DNA from: Gordionus sp. m RMFG-2023
Taxonomy: Eukaryota > Nematomorpha > Gordioida > Chordodea > Parachordodidae
DNA length: 64,000 bases
Assembly (NCBI RefSeq): GCF_954871325.1
Contig: NC_088775.1
Span: 6,611,561 to 6,675,560, forward strand
Direction of reading: 5' to 3'
Shown piece after piece: positions 12,001 through 45,039 of the stretch (position 1 is the first letter of the stretch; each line of letters begins with the position of its first letter). The notes beneath the pieces are model-generated. The model ran no database searches. It was given only the letters and a program-made list of their open reading frames with translations, and had not been told where the DNA came from. The translations under genes and the position numbers were made by a program.

Positions 12001-13633
12001 CTTCTAAAAATCTAAATTTATTTTTAAAATAATATTACATCAAAGATCAAAATGTGAAAATTATTCCATTTTTTCCACTCACTTTGGCTTTAACTTTATG
12101 GGTTCTTTAGAGTTTCTTCTTGTCTTTCGTTTACCAATTACTTATAAACTCTAAACCTTGTTTCCTCATCGTATGTCTATACTACCTAAGTCTGTTCACC
12201 ATGATAGTTGTTTTAAGGAGTATTCCAAGTTTATTTATATTTCTCACCTTATCCTGCTTAGAAACAATTGCTATCTTTCTCAGCATTGATAGATGGTTAT
12301 ATTATGGAACTGTATATCTTCCCTTTTAATTTGTTAGGAATTCTTTGGTCAAAGAGAACTCCTGATAAATTTCTCCCCCCTCAGTCCACCTCAACTATCT
12401 AGGTTCAATTTGTTTATTTCACTTACGATTGTGCCATTACTTTGTAAAAGTGAAGCCCAAATATTTACAGCTTTCAATTGTTTACCTGCCATTCCTTTCA
12501 TTTCTTTTAGCAGAAAGTAAATCAAAATGATTTTCTTTATGAAAAGGAAACAAACCCATCCCGGTGCGGAAACATCCGGATTCAATAGATTGTCCTTAAA
12601 TAGCGCAGCAAATTCTCGCAAAATATGAATGCAGGGTAAGTGTACCAAATTGATTTCTTGGACGTTGCACTTGGTATGAAAAGTTGGGAGAGAGGAAGGA
12701 AGGAAGATCCTTTCTTTCTATTTATATATAAAAAAAATAATCCAAAATATTTAAAAAAATATGTTAAAGTAGTTAATATAGAGTTACACCAACATATTGA
12801 AAATAATGGAAACTTAATTTTTAAAAATTATTTACCTATAAAATTACAATAAGTGGTTATTATAAAATCTAATTCTCAGGGGATGATATATATATTTCTA
12901 TTAAGTTCTTACAAAATAATTCAAGGAGTTATTTAAACTGTATATGATTTAGGTTGAAATCTGAATAGAATTTTAACATTTTTTAAATTACAATCCAGAA
13001 AAAACTCTTGATCGGCTCTATTTTATTATCCCCCTAACTCAAATCGAAAATATAAAAATTTCTGGATTAATGAAGAAAGTTTGAATTAAAACTAAAATTA
13101 TAATTTTTATCTATATTTATCTATAATTATCAGATACCGATGTGTCGAAAGAACCATTAACTTTATCCGAACAAGAACGAGCGAAAAGGTCGCTTTTGGC
13201 GAAACCATACACGGCCTTACCAGACCTGAGGAAATATGAATTTTATTTCTCTTACGACGACCCTTACGAAGAATTCCGGTATTACGGAGATTATAAACAT
13301 CCAGGCTCAAAGAGGTCCGAACATGGAAAGGAACCAGGTAAAAGTTTATTTCACGCAATAAGGGCATCGGGGGGTAAATTTCATCTTTTCGAAACAAAAT
13401 CCGGTGGAAAAGACGGTCCGGGTGAGAGCGTAGATGATGACAACGAGGATGAAGATAGCAAGGAAGGTGCTAATAAGGCATCTCCCGACCGTGGTAAAGG
13501 GAATATTTCGCCTCATGGCAAAGATGATCCCAAGAATCCCAAAAATAAACCAGGTGGCGTTCCTAATTTAGCTAAAGCGCATTCCTTAACTGAAATTACG
13601 GGTAAAAAATCTCCCTTCAGAAAGTCTAGATAA
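9074..13633 (+). CDS. Unrecognised single-pass membrane protein, Thr/Asn-rich ectodomain (2 visible exons)
   Basis: Exon 1 runs to 9842 (ATG at 9110; frame open upstream to an acceptor at 9073) and ends TCA G|gt. Exon 2 is 13134-13633, preceded by a pyrimidine-rich tract and CAG, and completes the codon as GAT; both sides are phase 1. From the ATG the protein has 410 residues. Residues 1-204 are rich in Thr, Asn and Pro, with about ten Asn-X-Ser/Thr sites and loose repeats of the type MVKTGT. Residues about 212-232 are one membrane segment (IYILVGFILIILMISFTLYL) followed by RKRIWKNYKK, so the C-terminus is predicted to be cytoplasmic. The tail starts with DTDVSKEPLTLSEQERAKRS, has a Tyr/Asp-rich patch, then an acidic DDDNEDED run and a basic end. 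No signal peptide precedes the ectodomain, so upstream exons are likely. I recognise no family; it could be a mucin-like or adhesion-type surface protein. Confidence 0.7.
10249..10886. mobile_element. Non-autonomous DNA element with GGCGTAGCC-type ends
   Basis: The left end reads ATAGGCGTAGCCAATATTTT and the right end, inwards, GTCGTAGGCGCTGCCAACGA. G-rich stretches follow both ends. A palindromic MITE copy (10568-10785) lies inside it. The boundaries are approximate and no clean target duplication was found. Confidence 0.4.
10568..10785. mobile_element. Near-palindromic MITE family, copy a
   Basis: Ends are TTTGTTAAACGGCTC and GAGCCGTTTAACAACACT. The core contains GATTTTGCTCATAGATG and, inverted, a diverged ATCTATTTTAGAAATCTT arm. 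The best-preserved copy for terminal sequence; nine copies are listed in this window. Confidence 0.75.
10786..13133 (+). other. Remaining intron of the membrane-protein gene
   Basis: Mostly AT-rich. It holds a G-run with GGGGCTCGAGCCCC near 11030-11070, probably another MITE end, and no exon I can support. The splice acceptor at 13132-13133 follows a TTTATCTATATTTATCT tract. Confidence 0.4.
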
Positions 13634-15966
13634 TAAATTTATGGATAGGAGGATACCTAGATATTGTATAAATCATAAGGAAACGGATGGCAATGTAATG
13701 TCTTAACGCGAAATCTTAAATATTTTATCGACCAAATTATTAAAGTTTATAGATTGTTTCAATGATTTAAATGAATGTTTAAATAAATTGTGCCGTTTTG
13801 CATGATATATATGTAAACTAATCTTATTTATGTCAGTGAGGCAACCAGGATTTTTAAATTGGGAGGGCATAATTCCAGCTTATCCCAATAACTATCTAAA
13901 CTTAATAATTTTTTTCTTATAAAAAGATTAAACATTTTTTTTAAATATTTTTTACGAAACACTAATATATGCAATGATGACTGGTGGCATTACCATCATG
14001 TACATTTGGCAACTTCCTATCAGATAAACAATTAATACATGTTATATATCATAAGTTTGAAAGTAACTTCGTACAACCATATTTTTATATAATATAAATG
14101 AGTTGCTTTTTTACGTGGTGGTATGGTGCGATTTACACATCAAAAAAAGCGTTATAACTTGGCTATTAAACTTTAACTGAAGCCTAGCTATTTTAATAGC
14201 TACTTTTTAAAATTATGCCTAAATTTTTTTTACCCTTTAGTATGGGCGTATAGATAAAATAGTGCCAAAATTATATATTATTATTTATAATCGTAAATTA
14301 AATTATTATTTTGAAATATTAATAAATTACTAGTTATATATATATATATATAATTTGTATATTTTGTATTTGCTTTTAAGAGTACATGTCTCTTAAAGTT
14401 TTTATTTAGCAAAGAACATCTTTTTTCACCAAAAACACCCTTTAGCCAAGATTAAATAATCTTTCTACAGGAAACTGGATAGGATAGAGGTAACATATTT
14501 TTTTTAAGTGGTTTGAAAAGGGGAAACTCTATTGTGAGATACTATATAGAATAATTTCAAAAAATTTGTTAGTTAATTATATTATTAATAATATCATTAT
14601 TTTTGTAATCTTAAACGGAAATATCATCAAAAAAGAACAAGAGATTTTTTGGTTTTGTTAGATAATTTTTCTTAAATATTGCGCTAGAATGTGCTGATAT
14701 ATATATCATGAGCTAATCTACTGATAGATTTATCCTTAATTATTGAGTTCATTTTGATAGTATAGTCTCCTAAACCATACATTCATTCAAGTGTTAGGGA
14801 TAGTTACAAAAATGTAAGGGGGAGGGGGCAGTGATCTCGCCGGAAAATTTTTTTGTCATACCCCCATCAGAAATCTTCAAAAAAGCATGTTTTTTATAAT
14901 GGTATTTTAGCAAATTATTAATATTTTTTATCGTGAGATAAACATAAAATATTTTATAAACAAAATGATAGTGTATTAATGTAATTGTACATTCCCTATT
15001 TTAATTAGTTCTTAAAAGTATATCCAATAGAAATAAGGGAATCTCATTGCATTAGTTTGAATTAGCCGTGAACGTGTTTATATAGATGAAAAAACAGATG
15101 TATTAAAAATGGTTACGCACATTGATAAACAAACTAAGATAATATTCAATACTGATCCATCTTGGTAAAATCATATCGCCCATTTGTAGATTTTGAATCA
15201 TTATTATTTTACAAGAGCACAAGATATTTTGCCTCATTAATAATATTTTATAAAAATTGTAAATAATACTGGAATGTACAATAGAAAGTTACTTATTTTA
15301 TATATTTTCAGTTTCAATATTTATGTTCTTTCCTCTCTCTCGTCTTCCACAATGTTTTTGTTTATATTATACTAAAATATATTGTTTTATTAATTTCAAA
15401 AAAATTTTAAATTTTAAATATTATTTATTGTTTTTTTTCCTTTTTACATGTAATACTGCTTGCTAGGCTTGCTATTAACAAAATAAAAGTAATTCAATTA
15501 AAAAACTAATAAATAGAATTATTATTTATAATAAAATCATTATATCTTTTATGGACATGAACTATTTATTTCACATCTTACTATATTTTATATTCACAAA
15601 TATAATTATTTATAAAATATGTTATTATATCTTAAAAAGATGCAGCAGTCTTTCTTATTTGTCATGTCTCTTCTCCGTAGCCATATTGATTTCATACTTC
15701 CAACAATTCATTTGGTTCTAAAAATCTTCTAACATTATTCTTGCATTTAAAAATATCTCTTTCTGAATGTATTCAACTTACTTATATAATTCATCATTCA
15801 TAATTTAACATAAAAATCATAACATTTTTCTTTTGCCACAATGAAAATTTAAGTTTGACTGATTTATTTATTTTAAAATTTTTTGTTTGCAATGCTTATA
15901 GATATGTGTTTTTTGAATTTCTATATCTTTATAAATAATACACATCTTTGTATCAATATGATATAT
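13634..15966. other. Intergenic, downstream of the membrane-protein gene
   Basis: An AATAAA at 13782-13787 is a plausible polyadenylation signal for the upstream gene. The rest is AT-rich with a TA microsatellite near 14335-14355 and a G-run near 14817. No gene or RNA is visible. Confidence 0.5.
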
Positions 15967-16256
15967 CAGTGGCGTAGCTAGGAATTTTCCTTCCATACAT
16001 ATAAAAGCCTATCGGCCGGGTTTATCTTACAAATCATAATCATATCTTAGATAATATAAAATAAATATATTTTTTAAATACATCAATATGTTATTATAAA
16101 TTAGTAGATTATTATAAAACCAGAAAAATATAAATATTGGTGGTATTTATTTGATATAAAGTCACTTTTAAGTCTAATTGAACATATAATCTAAAAATAA
16201 ATTATTGCTCTGGGAGGGGTCCAAACCCGAAAACCACCCCCGTAGCTACGCCACTG
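15967..16256. mobile_element. hAT-type MITE with perfect target duplication
   Basis: The terminal inverted repeats are CAGTGGCGTAGCTA on both sides, identical over 14 bp. They are flanked by the perfect 8-bp duplication TGATATAT (15959-15966 and 16257-16264), which is the hAT signature. The 290-bp interior has no coding capacity. The intact duplication suggests a fairly recent insertion. Confidence 0.92.
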
Positions 16257-16761
16257 TGATATATTACTTTTAAGTTTTTAGAAAAAGATTAAATTATAAA
16301 TCTTTTTATATAAATAACCTTAATATATTATTGATAAAATGTGGTTAATATCTTAATTTTAATTACTAACATAACAAATATAGTTATTGTGAATTATATA
16401 ACAAGGAATCAAAATAAAGATATGATAAATATATTCGATTAAAAATATTTAATTATCATTGCTATTTTTACACATTTTCCTAGTTAATTAATATATTTAT
16501 ATAGATAATTAACTACAAAATAGATAGCATTATATTTTAAAAAGGCTATATTGGGATATCAAAAATTATTATTAGCAGAGTCATAGCTGATCCTTTAAAT
16601 ATTTAGAATTATCCAATGTTAATTTTTAGGTTAAAAGTCAACTCATAAGTTAGAATATCTATTGTAAGTTTCCTTCTCTCATAAATTCTTCAATACAACT
16701 GGATTTAATTAAGGAATAAGTAGATATATTTAATGACAGTTTAAACTTTATTTATTGTCAT

Positions 16762-16935
16762 AAAAACTTTTGATGCAATAGACGTGAGAGCGATGGCTCT
16801 ATAATCCTTGAATTTAGATGGATTTGGAATTTTCGGGAAGTTGCAAAAGATAGTCTTATTCCAATCCGCTGGCATCCTCCCAGTCAACCATATCTTGTTA
16901 AACAAAGGAAGTAATAAAAAATCGCATTCTTTCCT
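16762..16935 (-). mobile_element. LINE reverse-transcriptase N-terminal part, inverted segment
   Basis: The minus strand reads LPLFNKIWLTGRMPADWNK, then PKIPNPSKFKDYRAIALTS and IASKVF. This is the thumb-upstream block of non-LTR reverse transcriptases (usually GxxPxxW...YRPIxLxxxxxK). It ends where the plus-strand part of the enzyme begins, about 3-15 bp away, so it is best read as the inverted 5' part of the same insertion. Confidence 0.7.
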
Positions 16936-16937
16936 CT

Positions 16938-18167
16938 ACACCAAACCTTTTGTCTAAATACATTTGTGCTTACCGTCCAGGTAGAAATATAAACGAACCA
17001 ATAGTAGCTTTAAAGATTATAATGCAGAAATGTCAGAAGTATAAATTACCTTTTTACTTTATTTTTATCGACTTTAAACGTGCTTTTGATAATGTTAACC
17101 ATGATGCGCTTTGGAAGATTTTAACCGAATGTGGCATTGACTCTAATATTATAAGGATCCTTAAAACACATTATAGTAGTCTTTTTGCCTCCTTAAAAAT
17201 CAATAATAAGGTTTCTCCATCTTTTAGGACAAAAAAAGGGGTAAAACAAGGATGTGTTCTTTCCCCGCTTTTGTTTAATATACTTATGAATAAAATCATA
17301 GTAGATACGCTGGCTACTGCGAATCTCTTAGAATTAAGTTCCAGTCAGTCTTTTTTCTTGGAAAATAGGGTGATATCTTATGCTGACGACATAGTTTTGA
17401 TAACAAAAAGTTTGGAAGAAACCCAAAATTTGATCGCTATATTAAACTCCTTTAGTCTTAAGGTTGGCCTGGATATTAACTTTGATAAAACAGTGATAAT
17501 GCCCTCGTCCCAGGCGCCTCTTCTGAATAATTTGGTGGTGGGGGGAAAGTTGGTTAAGGTGGTAGAATCTTTTAAATATCTAGGCGTAACCATTGACAAT
17601 AAAGGTAGTTGTAAAGAAGAACTAAAAATTCGTTTACAAAATGCTAGGGCGGCTTTTTATAAATTTTTTAAACTGTGGAAAGCTAGAGAGATATCCGTTT
17701 TCACAAGACTCTGTATTTTCAACTCAACCATCATCCCGATTCTCTTTTATGGCGGTGATACATGGGAGATTACCAAGACCGAAACTAGGAAATTACAAAC
17801 GTTTGTAAATAAATGCCTTAGAATAATAAATGGAATCTTCTACCCAAATATTATCTCAAATGAAAATCTTTGGAAGAAATCTAACCATACCCAGGTTCAC
17901 GTATCTTTAAAAAAGAAACGTCTTACTTTCTTTGCCCATATTTTAAGAAATCATAGCAACAATAGCCTTGTTATTGATGCCATTAATTGGTTATACTCCT
18001 TTAATGGGAAAACATATTGCAAATATAAGACATTATGGTTCTACAGAGCCTTGAAGGACATAATGGATCTAAACTTAAATTTGAAGCAATTCCTAAGGCT
18101 AAATAAAAACAAAAAATCTATAAAAAAACTACTAAAAATTAAATCGAATTACCTAAACCTCTCATAA
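16938..18167 (+). mobile_element. LINE reverse-transcriptase, main part (405-codon open frame)
   Basis: The open frame starts in AYRPGRNINEP, the block that follows the inverted segment in the family. It continues with FIDFKRAFD (residues 39-47 of the frame), GVKQGCVLSPLLFN (97-110), ISYADDIVLI with the YADD active site at 144-147, and a C-terminal TRKLQTFVNKCLR plus RLTFFAHILR region typical of RTE/Proto2-like endonuclease-reverse transcriptases. No endonuclease domain is present, so this is a 5'-truncated copy. The RT frame is intact for 405 codons, which suggests limited age. The clade assignment is tentative. Confidence 0.85.
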
Positions 18168-18469
18168 TTTTTCTGTATTTTTCAGGTTATTTAATTTCTT
18201 CATCTCTCAATTTTACCTCTTGATTTTGTCTTTCACCTTTTCTGTGAATTACTTACTCCACTGACTTCAGCTTTTATTTATCTTATTTTCTGAAAAAACT
18301 GCATGGTTAACATTATCAATAGCTCTGTTATAATTTCACAAATGTAAAGCAGAAGGGGGTTTTGTACTTAGTTTTTCTGCATGATTATTTTTTTCTAAAT
18401 TAATTTTTGGATCCAGTATTTTCTTTTCTTGGCCTGTATATACTTATGTATTTTTGGTGTGGGTGATAT
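18168..18469. other. Sequence after the LINE frame
   Basis: Possibly LINE 3' untranslated sequence. T-rich, with no poly-A tail or clean end that I can identify. Confidence 0.3.
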
Positions 18470-18770
18470 GCTTTTTTCCATGCTATAGGATGTGATGGCT
18501 ATAGCTCAATAAGCCTTAAATTTCTGTGGTCTTAGTTTTTGGGTAGTTACTTAGGTAGGATTTTTGATCCATCCCACTGCAGTAGTTCCGCTCTCCCATA
18601 TTTTCTATTTAAATGAGGGCAAATAGGTAGCGATATTGTTATAGATGCTAGTTATTTTTTGGATTTTCTGCTGTGATATTATCTGGCCCTGGAGCTTTTG
18701 CTTTTTCTTAGTGTTTTTTTCTAAGTCTTTGTTCACTTGTTATTTCATTTATGGAGAAACCAGTCGACAG
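18470..18770 (-). mobile_element. Second, older LINE relic (RT N-terminal region)
   Basis: The minus strand reads KAKAPGPDNITAE, then a line of matches to the 16762-16935 segment: IATYLPSFK, KIWESGTTAVGW and FKAY-AIAITSYS-MEK. The frame is broken by several stops. It represents a second copy of a related LINE, more decayed than its neighbour. Confidence 0.55.
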
Positions 18771-19299
18771 GGGGGTGGCGAGGTTTGTAAATATGTTTTG
18801 TTGGTAGAGTCTTTCCGTGAATGATAGACTATCATATAACAATCAAGCCAAAATGCCTTTTGTTTAATCCTGGCCAACAATTACTTTTCCATTTTCCTAA
18901 AACTTACGGAGCTGGTTCCTATTTCTGCGTCATAGTTTCCTTTCTCTCATATCGTTATCACTATCAAAGACCTTTTTCGCTATATAATCTATCTATCACT
19001 CCATAGAGTATTTTTGTTTCTCTGGAAAAAGGAAATAATAACCGTTTGTTGTGTGGTGTTCGTTGCTGGATAGTCATAAACCGATTACTGACTAGTTTTT
19101 GCCTATTCACTGGAATTTTCACCTTTTAAACAATTTGTGGTAAACCCATTTTAGCTTTTCCTTATTTTCATGAATAATTTCTAATCTCAATGGATATGAA
19201 CATATTCTCAATTAGTTCTAAGTAACTATCAAGGCTTACATTAGATGTTAAACTTAAAATTAGCCACCACCCACCCTTAAAGTAATTAAATTATTTTGG
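18771..19299. other. Unassigned spacer
   Basis: No exon, RNA or repeat end that I can support. A GACAGGGGGGTGG run near 18762-18780 may mark a transposon end. Confidence 0.35.
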
Positions 19300-19562
19300 C
19301 AGTTCATGGGTATAGGCTTTTGTTTTTGCCCATTTCTTTTGTTGATTAGCCTATAGACGTTTAAGCGACAGTTCTCGGACTGTTGCGCGTACAAGTACGT
19401 GCGGCTAGCCCACAAACGTGTGAAGGGCTCCTCATTTTTTTCTCCCCTAAATTAACTATCCAGTTTGGTGGATTTTGAGGAAAACCTAGCGTAGCTCTGT
19501 TGTATCCACAACCAGAGGGCGAAAACGCTTTTATCACGTATCACGTATCACGTATCACGTAA
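19300..19562 (+). repeat. SINE-like dispersed repeat, copy 2
   Basis: Reverse-complement match to 4008-4265. The 3' end carries a tandem tail, TATCACG repeated about four times (19533-19561). Tandem microsatellite tails of this kind are known at the 3' ends of some LINEs and the SINEs they mobilise. The repeat lies about 1.1 kb past the LINE frame and could share its 3' end, but that is inference. Confidence 0.6.
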
Positions 19563-20597
19563 ATTCAATTGAAATCATATATTCGATGAAAATAAGCAAA
19601 ATTTCATTGCAATTTTTTTATAAATTAACAATAACATATAATAAGAAATATAATAGAAAATTTAATTTTTGGTTGTATTCAGTTAAAATAAAAAGAAATT
19701 AAATGAAAATAAACAAAATTATTATAATATTTTCTTAAATTAGCAATTACATATAATATGCATCTATTGTTAAATTGATATAATATTTATAAAACACTTT
19801 TAGAATCTTTTAAATTATTTTATTTATACATGTTAGCGGCAATGTGTTTTTTCCGGCAATGTGTTATTTATTCAACTTTAAATCATTTTTTGAGCACGTT
19901 TTTTTTTAAATATAAAAATCTGATTATACAGGAAATATAATCGAGTATGTTTAGGATATCTATCTTATGAATTGTAGATAATTTTACCGTTAACTTTTGA
20001 ATAATTTATAACTTATATGAAAAATTTGGTATATTAAGTTCAAAAGTTCATAACAAAAATACCTGAAATTCATAGGGTAAGTATTTCCAATAAAATCCGA
20101 TTTTTAAATTTAAAAAAACGCACTCAAATACTAATTTATAGTGAAAATATAATACTTTGCCGGAAAACATTGCCGCTACTAGTGTGTCTAAATAATGGTT
20201 TTACACGACCACGATTAAGTTTTTAGTCGAAAAAATGAGCCAAAACATATACAACCTAATGTGTCGATTTGGTCGACAAAATCCATAGACCCGAGCATCA
20301 ACTAAAACAAACTAATTGATATAATATTTTATTGTAAATATTTTATCATATTTAAATGCATAGAGGACGAATCAATTTTAACAGAAATAATTATCTTTTT
20401 TAAAAAAATTGTTCTTATCTTAATCTGGAAAGATTTAAGATTTTTACTTTACACTAGAAACTCCAGTTTTGATAGATAAACCAATTTAAAAACTAGAGGA
20501 TGAGGAGAGGGGGGAATTTAAATTTTGATGATTTAATACGAATTAATATAGAATTTTAAAATTAATAGAATATTAAACCTTTCATTATATTAAACAA

Positions 20598-20804
20598 GGT
20601 GTTGATGAGTCATTTTCTCACTTTTCTTGCTACCTTTAATAGGCTTAATTTAGAATTCAGGTTTATGTTTGAAAAATTCAATTTTTCTAAATATTGGCTT
20701 GGTAGTATTTTTTTTGAAATAAAATATGGAGCTATTTTTCTAGCTAAAATATTGAGTTCGCTGTTATTTAAAAATCGATTCAAATTTAGTCATTTAACAA
20801 CATT
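20598..20804. mobile_element. Near-palindromic MITE family, copy b
   Basis: Degenerate copy. The right arm, ATATTGAGTTCGCTGTTATT followed by AAAAATCGATTCAAA and CATTTAACAACATT, matches the family; the left arm is poorly preserved. Confidence 0.45.
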
Positions 20805-21571
20805 GAGCAATTTATAGTAAATTTATACATCTTTTTAAATATATTAATTTTTTGAGTGACCGGCTAAGCAGCGTTGTTTCTAGTCAAAATTTTGGGTTAC
20901 TGAAAAAAAAGAAAAATCGATATAATAATTTTATTTAATATATTTTTATTTTACTTAGTGCCATCTAGCTGGCACCCAGATTATATAATAAAAATTTAAA
21001 TAATAAAAAAGGAATTATATTATTTATTTTAACATTGTTATAAAAATTTGTTTTAACACTAATATTTTAATAACTTTTTATTGTGATAATTATTCGATCA
21101 TTATTAAATTACATTGTAAAATTCTTAAGATTATTGTATTATGATATTTTTAATAAAATTATTAAATACAATTTGGTGTGTTCTTCTTACATTATTTGTG
21201 ATTTACGAGAAAGGTTTAAATAAAAGTTAAGATAAATAAGTTAAGAGTAAGATATTTATTGGCAGTATATTTTAGGTATGGCATCTTGCCTTAAGTGAAA
21301 TTTGTTATTAGTTTTGGGCTATTCTTATTTCGCAGTTTTTTATGAGCTTCTTAAGTGTATTGGAATCATCATTCAATATTTTCTATAAATTTTTTTAAAA
21401 TATTCTTGTCCACACTTTTATAAATATTAATATACTTTTTAAAACTAAAATTTGTTTTTTCTAATTTCATTTTTATTTATAAAATATTTATCATCCCATT
21501 TTAAAATTCTTTTGCTACTTTTTTATTAACATTTAAATAAAAGGTATGATTTAGTCGTTGCTTTTTCATCT

Positions 21572-21758
21572 AGTGTTATAAAATACCCCGATTTGGGTGG
21601 ATTTTTGACAACCCATTTAAGGTCTTAGCCAAATGAATATCATGAAAGTCTAGAGATTATGCTCTTTGCTAAATCTTGAGGCTTACATAATATTATTTTG
21701 GCTAAAATCTTAATCAGGCCATTTTTAAAAATCGACCTAAATCGCGATTTATTAAGAT
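21572..21758. mobile_element. Near-palindromic MITE family, copy c
   Basis: Starts AGTGTTATAAAATACCCCGA. The core has GCTAAATCTTGAGGCTTACA and TTTGGCTAAAATCTTAAT. Confidence 0.6.
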
Positions 21759-21913
21759 TAGTTTCATAGACATAAATGTATTTAAGGTGTGTTTACCCTA
21801 AAAATAATTGTTCTGCAGAACATACTTATGGGAATTGTTCATAGCATTTAATAAATTTTGCACATTATGAACTAATGAAACTCCTTTCTTTGTTCTTTTA
21901 TTTTGGTCATGAT

Positions 21914-22124
21914 TATTGTTAAAAAGCCAGATTTTATATTTAAAAACAATCTGATTAAGATTTTGGCCAAAATAATATGATGTAAACCTCGAAATTTGCT
22001 AAATAAATATCCAAACTTTTTTGCCATCTATGAGCAAAATTTCGAGGCTTTCATAATATTATTTGCCTAAATCTTAATTGGGACTTTTTTTAAATCGACC
22101 TAAATTGGGATTTTCAACAATACT
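21914..22124. mobile_element. Near-palindromic MITE family, copy d
   Basis: Starts TATTGTTAAAAAGCCAG and ends CAACAATACT. Both arms of the palindrome are visible (CCTCGAAATTTGC and GCAAAATTTCGAGG). Confidence 0.7.
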
Positions 22125-22299
22125 ATTAATGATGTCCTAAGAGTTTGTTCTATATTTCTCCAACTTTGATTAATCCAAAAATATGTCTCTATGAAGAATT
22201 AGACTATCCATTTCAAAATCATCTCATCATATCCATAAATTTTTGAATCGCAAATTGCTCTATATTAATTAAATAATCCATTACCGGTTTGTTTGAATC

Positions 22300-22900
22300 G
22301 ATTTTCTATATTTGCAATTGTGCAATCAAATAATAAATTTGTCTATGATGGTCACTAGCTGATTTGAAATAATGGCATAATAAATTGGAGACTTCTTCGA
22401 ATACATCTTTTTCTGTCGCTTTAAAGTGTAATCCTCTAAATTTAATTCCTTTAACTTTAAATTCAGACCTTCCCCAAGAACAAGATAACCTTTATTAGAA
22501 ATTATAAATAAATTTTGCATTGAGATTGCTACAAATCAAAATATTAATTATACTTGAAAAATTATAATTTTTAAATGCAGAAATCCAAAATTCAACAATA
22601 CATTTTCAAAATGTTTAATACAAAATAGAAATCCTGATTAAAATTATAAGCAATACGACTTTTGCTCAGTATTTTAGCGATATTATTCGCTACACCAGAG
22701 TATCAGGGTATAATGGACTAAAAGAAGTTGAACTATCATTTTTATCTTGGATGAAACAAAATATCTTCATTGTTTAGGATAATCTCGAACAAAAAATCCC
22801 AAATTTTTATCAATAGATTCAAATGAATCTTGTACCACCAGATTTAATGTATGAGAAAATTCATAGCAATATAGAAATAATATATTAACTAGTATTTTTT
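22300..22900 (-). mobile_element. hAT transposase relic
   Basis: The minus strand at about 22870-22770 reads CYEFSHTLNLVVQDSFESID, matching the C-xx-H-LNLVVQ block of hAT transposases, then hits stops. A following open stretch (22326-22520) has no clear match. The relic's boundaries are unknown. Confidence 0.45.
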
Positions 22901-23251
22901 TCTCTCTTTATTTTATATTTGGATGAGATATAATAATTTCTCAAATTTTCTAGCTTCTATAAAGTCAGAACTTATGGATTAAAGTATGGCATATCTGGCA
23001 CTATTTTTCCAACTAAATCGTCAAAAGTCAAGTTACTGAAAAACTATTATATTATCGGACAAATAGAGTTAATTAAAATAATTAGATTTATGACAAAAAT
23101 AAAATATTAAAATAAATGGATTAATTTGACTGTTTAAGATGGTATTATAAAAATTTAATGAGGAAGAAATTAATGATTAAATTATAATTTTCAATTTTAA
23201 TTTGGTTTTAACAAACGCGACCAATATTCTATCTTTAAAATCATATAAGAA

Positions 23252-44503
<21,252 letters not shown>

Positions 44504-44956
44504 ATACATTATAACAATTGTTATGATGAGGTTTGCTTAAGTTTTAAATTTAAAATAGACTATGGGATAAGCATAATTTTCCTCTCACTTTATTTTAATT
44601 TTGATACCAGTTTAAATTCTTATTCCGAAATTTATAAGTTCTATCATTCCTCTTACTTTTTTATTTTCAGGGTTATTAGATTGGATATGATGCTATTATT
44701 CTAAATATAAATTTGAATAGTTGTATTTGAAGCATTCCTTACATTAATTTTAGTATAAACACGTGCCTTGTCATACATAATTAATAAGTTTTTGGGAGGT
44801 TATTATATTTGATTTTTCAATCAATGAAAACTGGCATTATTCAATTATATTTTCGAGTATTTTAAGTCTTATAAAATCGACAATTTTTTTAAAAAAATTC
44901 TTTTAATTGATACGAAAACTAGCATTGGTTGACACTTCATGCCTAACCATCATTAC

Positions 44957-45032
44957 AATAGTCACCTAGTTGGTATAGTGCAACATTTTAAAATAATTTG
45001 TTGGTCGAGTTTGATTCCCGTTAACACCATAC
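44957..45032 (+). repeat. tRNA-like sequence, probably SINE or tRNA pseudogene
   Basis: It has an A-box-like TAGTTGGTATAGTGC and a B-box-like GTTTGATTCCC in the right order, CAACA/TGTTG able to form an anticodon stem, and ends ACACCA. The anticodon loop is far too long and the acceptor stem does not pair, so it is not a working tRNA. Confidence 0.4.
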
Positions 45033-45039
45033 CTGAAAC

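Larger units (their letters stand above)
19563..23251. other. Intergenic, upstream of USP7
   Basis: AT-rich spacer holding three palindromic MITE copies and a hAT relic, listed separately. I see no gene. The USP7 promoter should lie at its right end, but no core promoter element is convincing. Confidence 0.45.

Noticed and set aside
12391-12648. 85-codon minus-strand frame (FAALFKDNLLNPDVSAPGW) that looks partly coding
   Set aside because: It has exon-like ends but matches no family I know and has no partner exons nearby, so I do not call it a gene.
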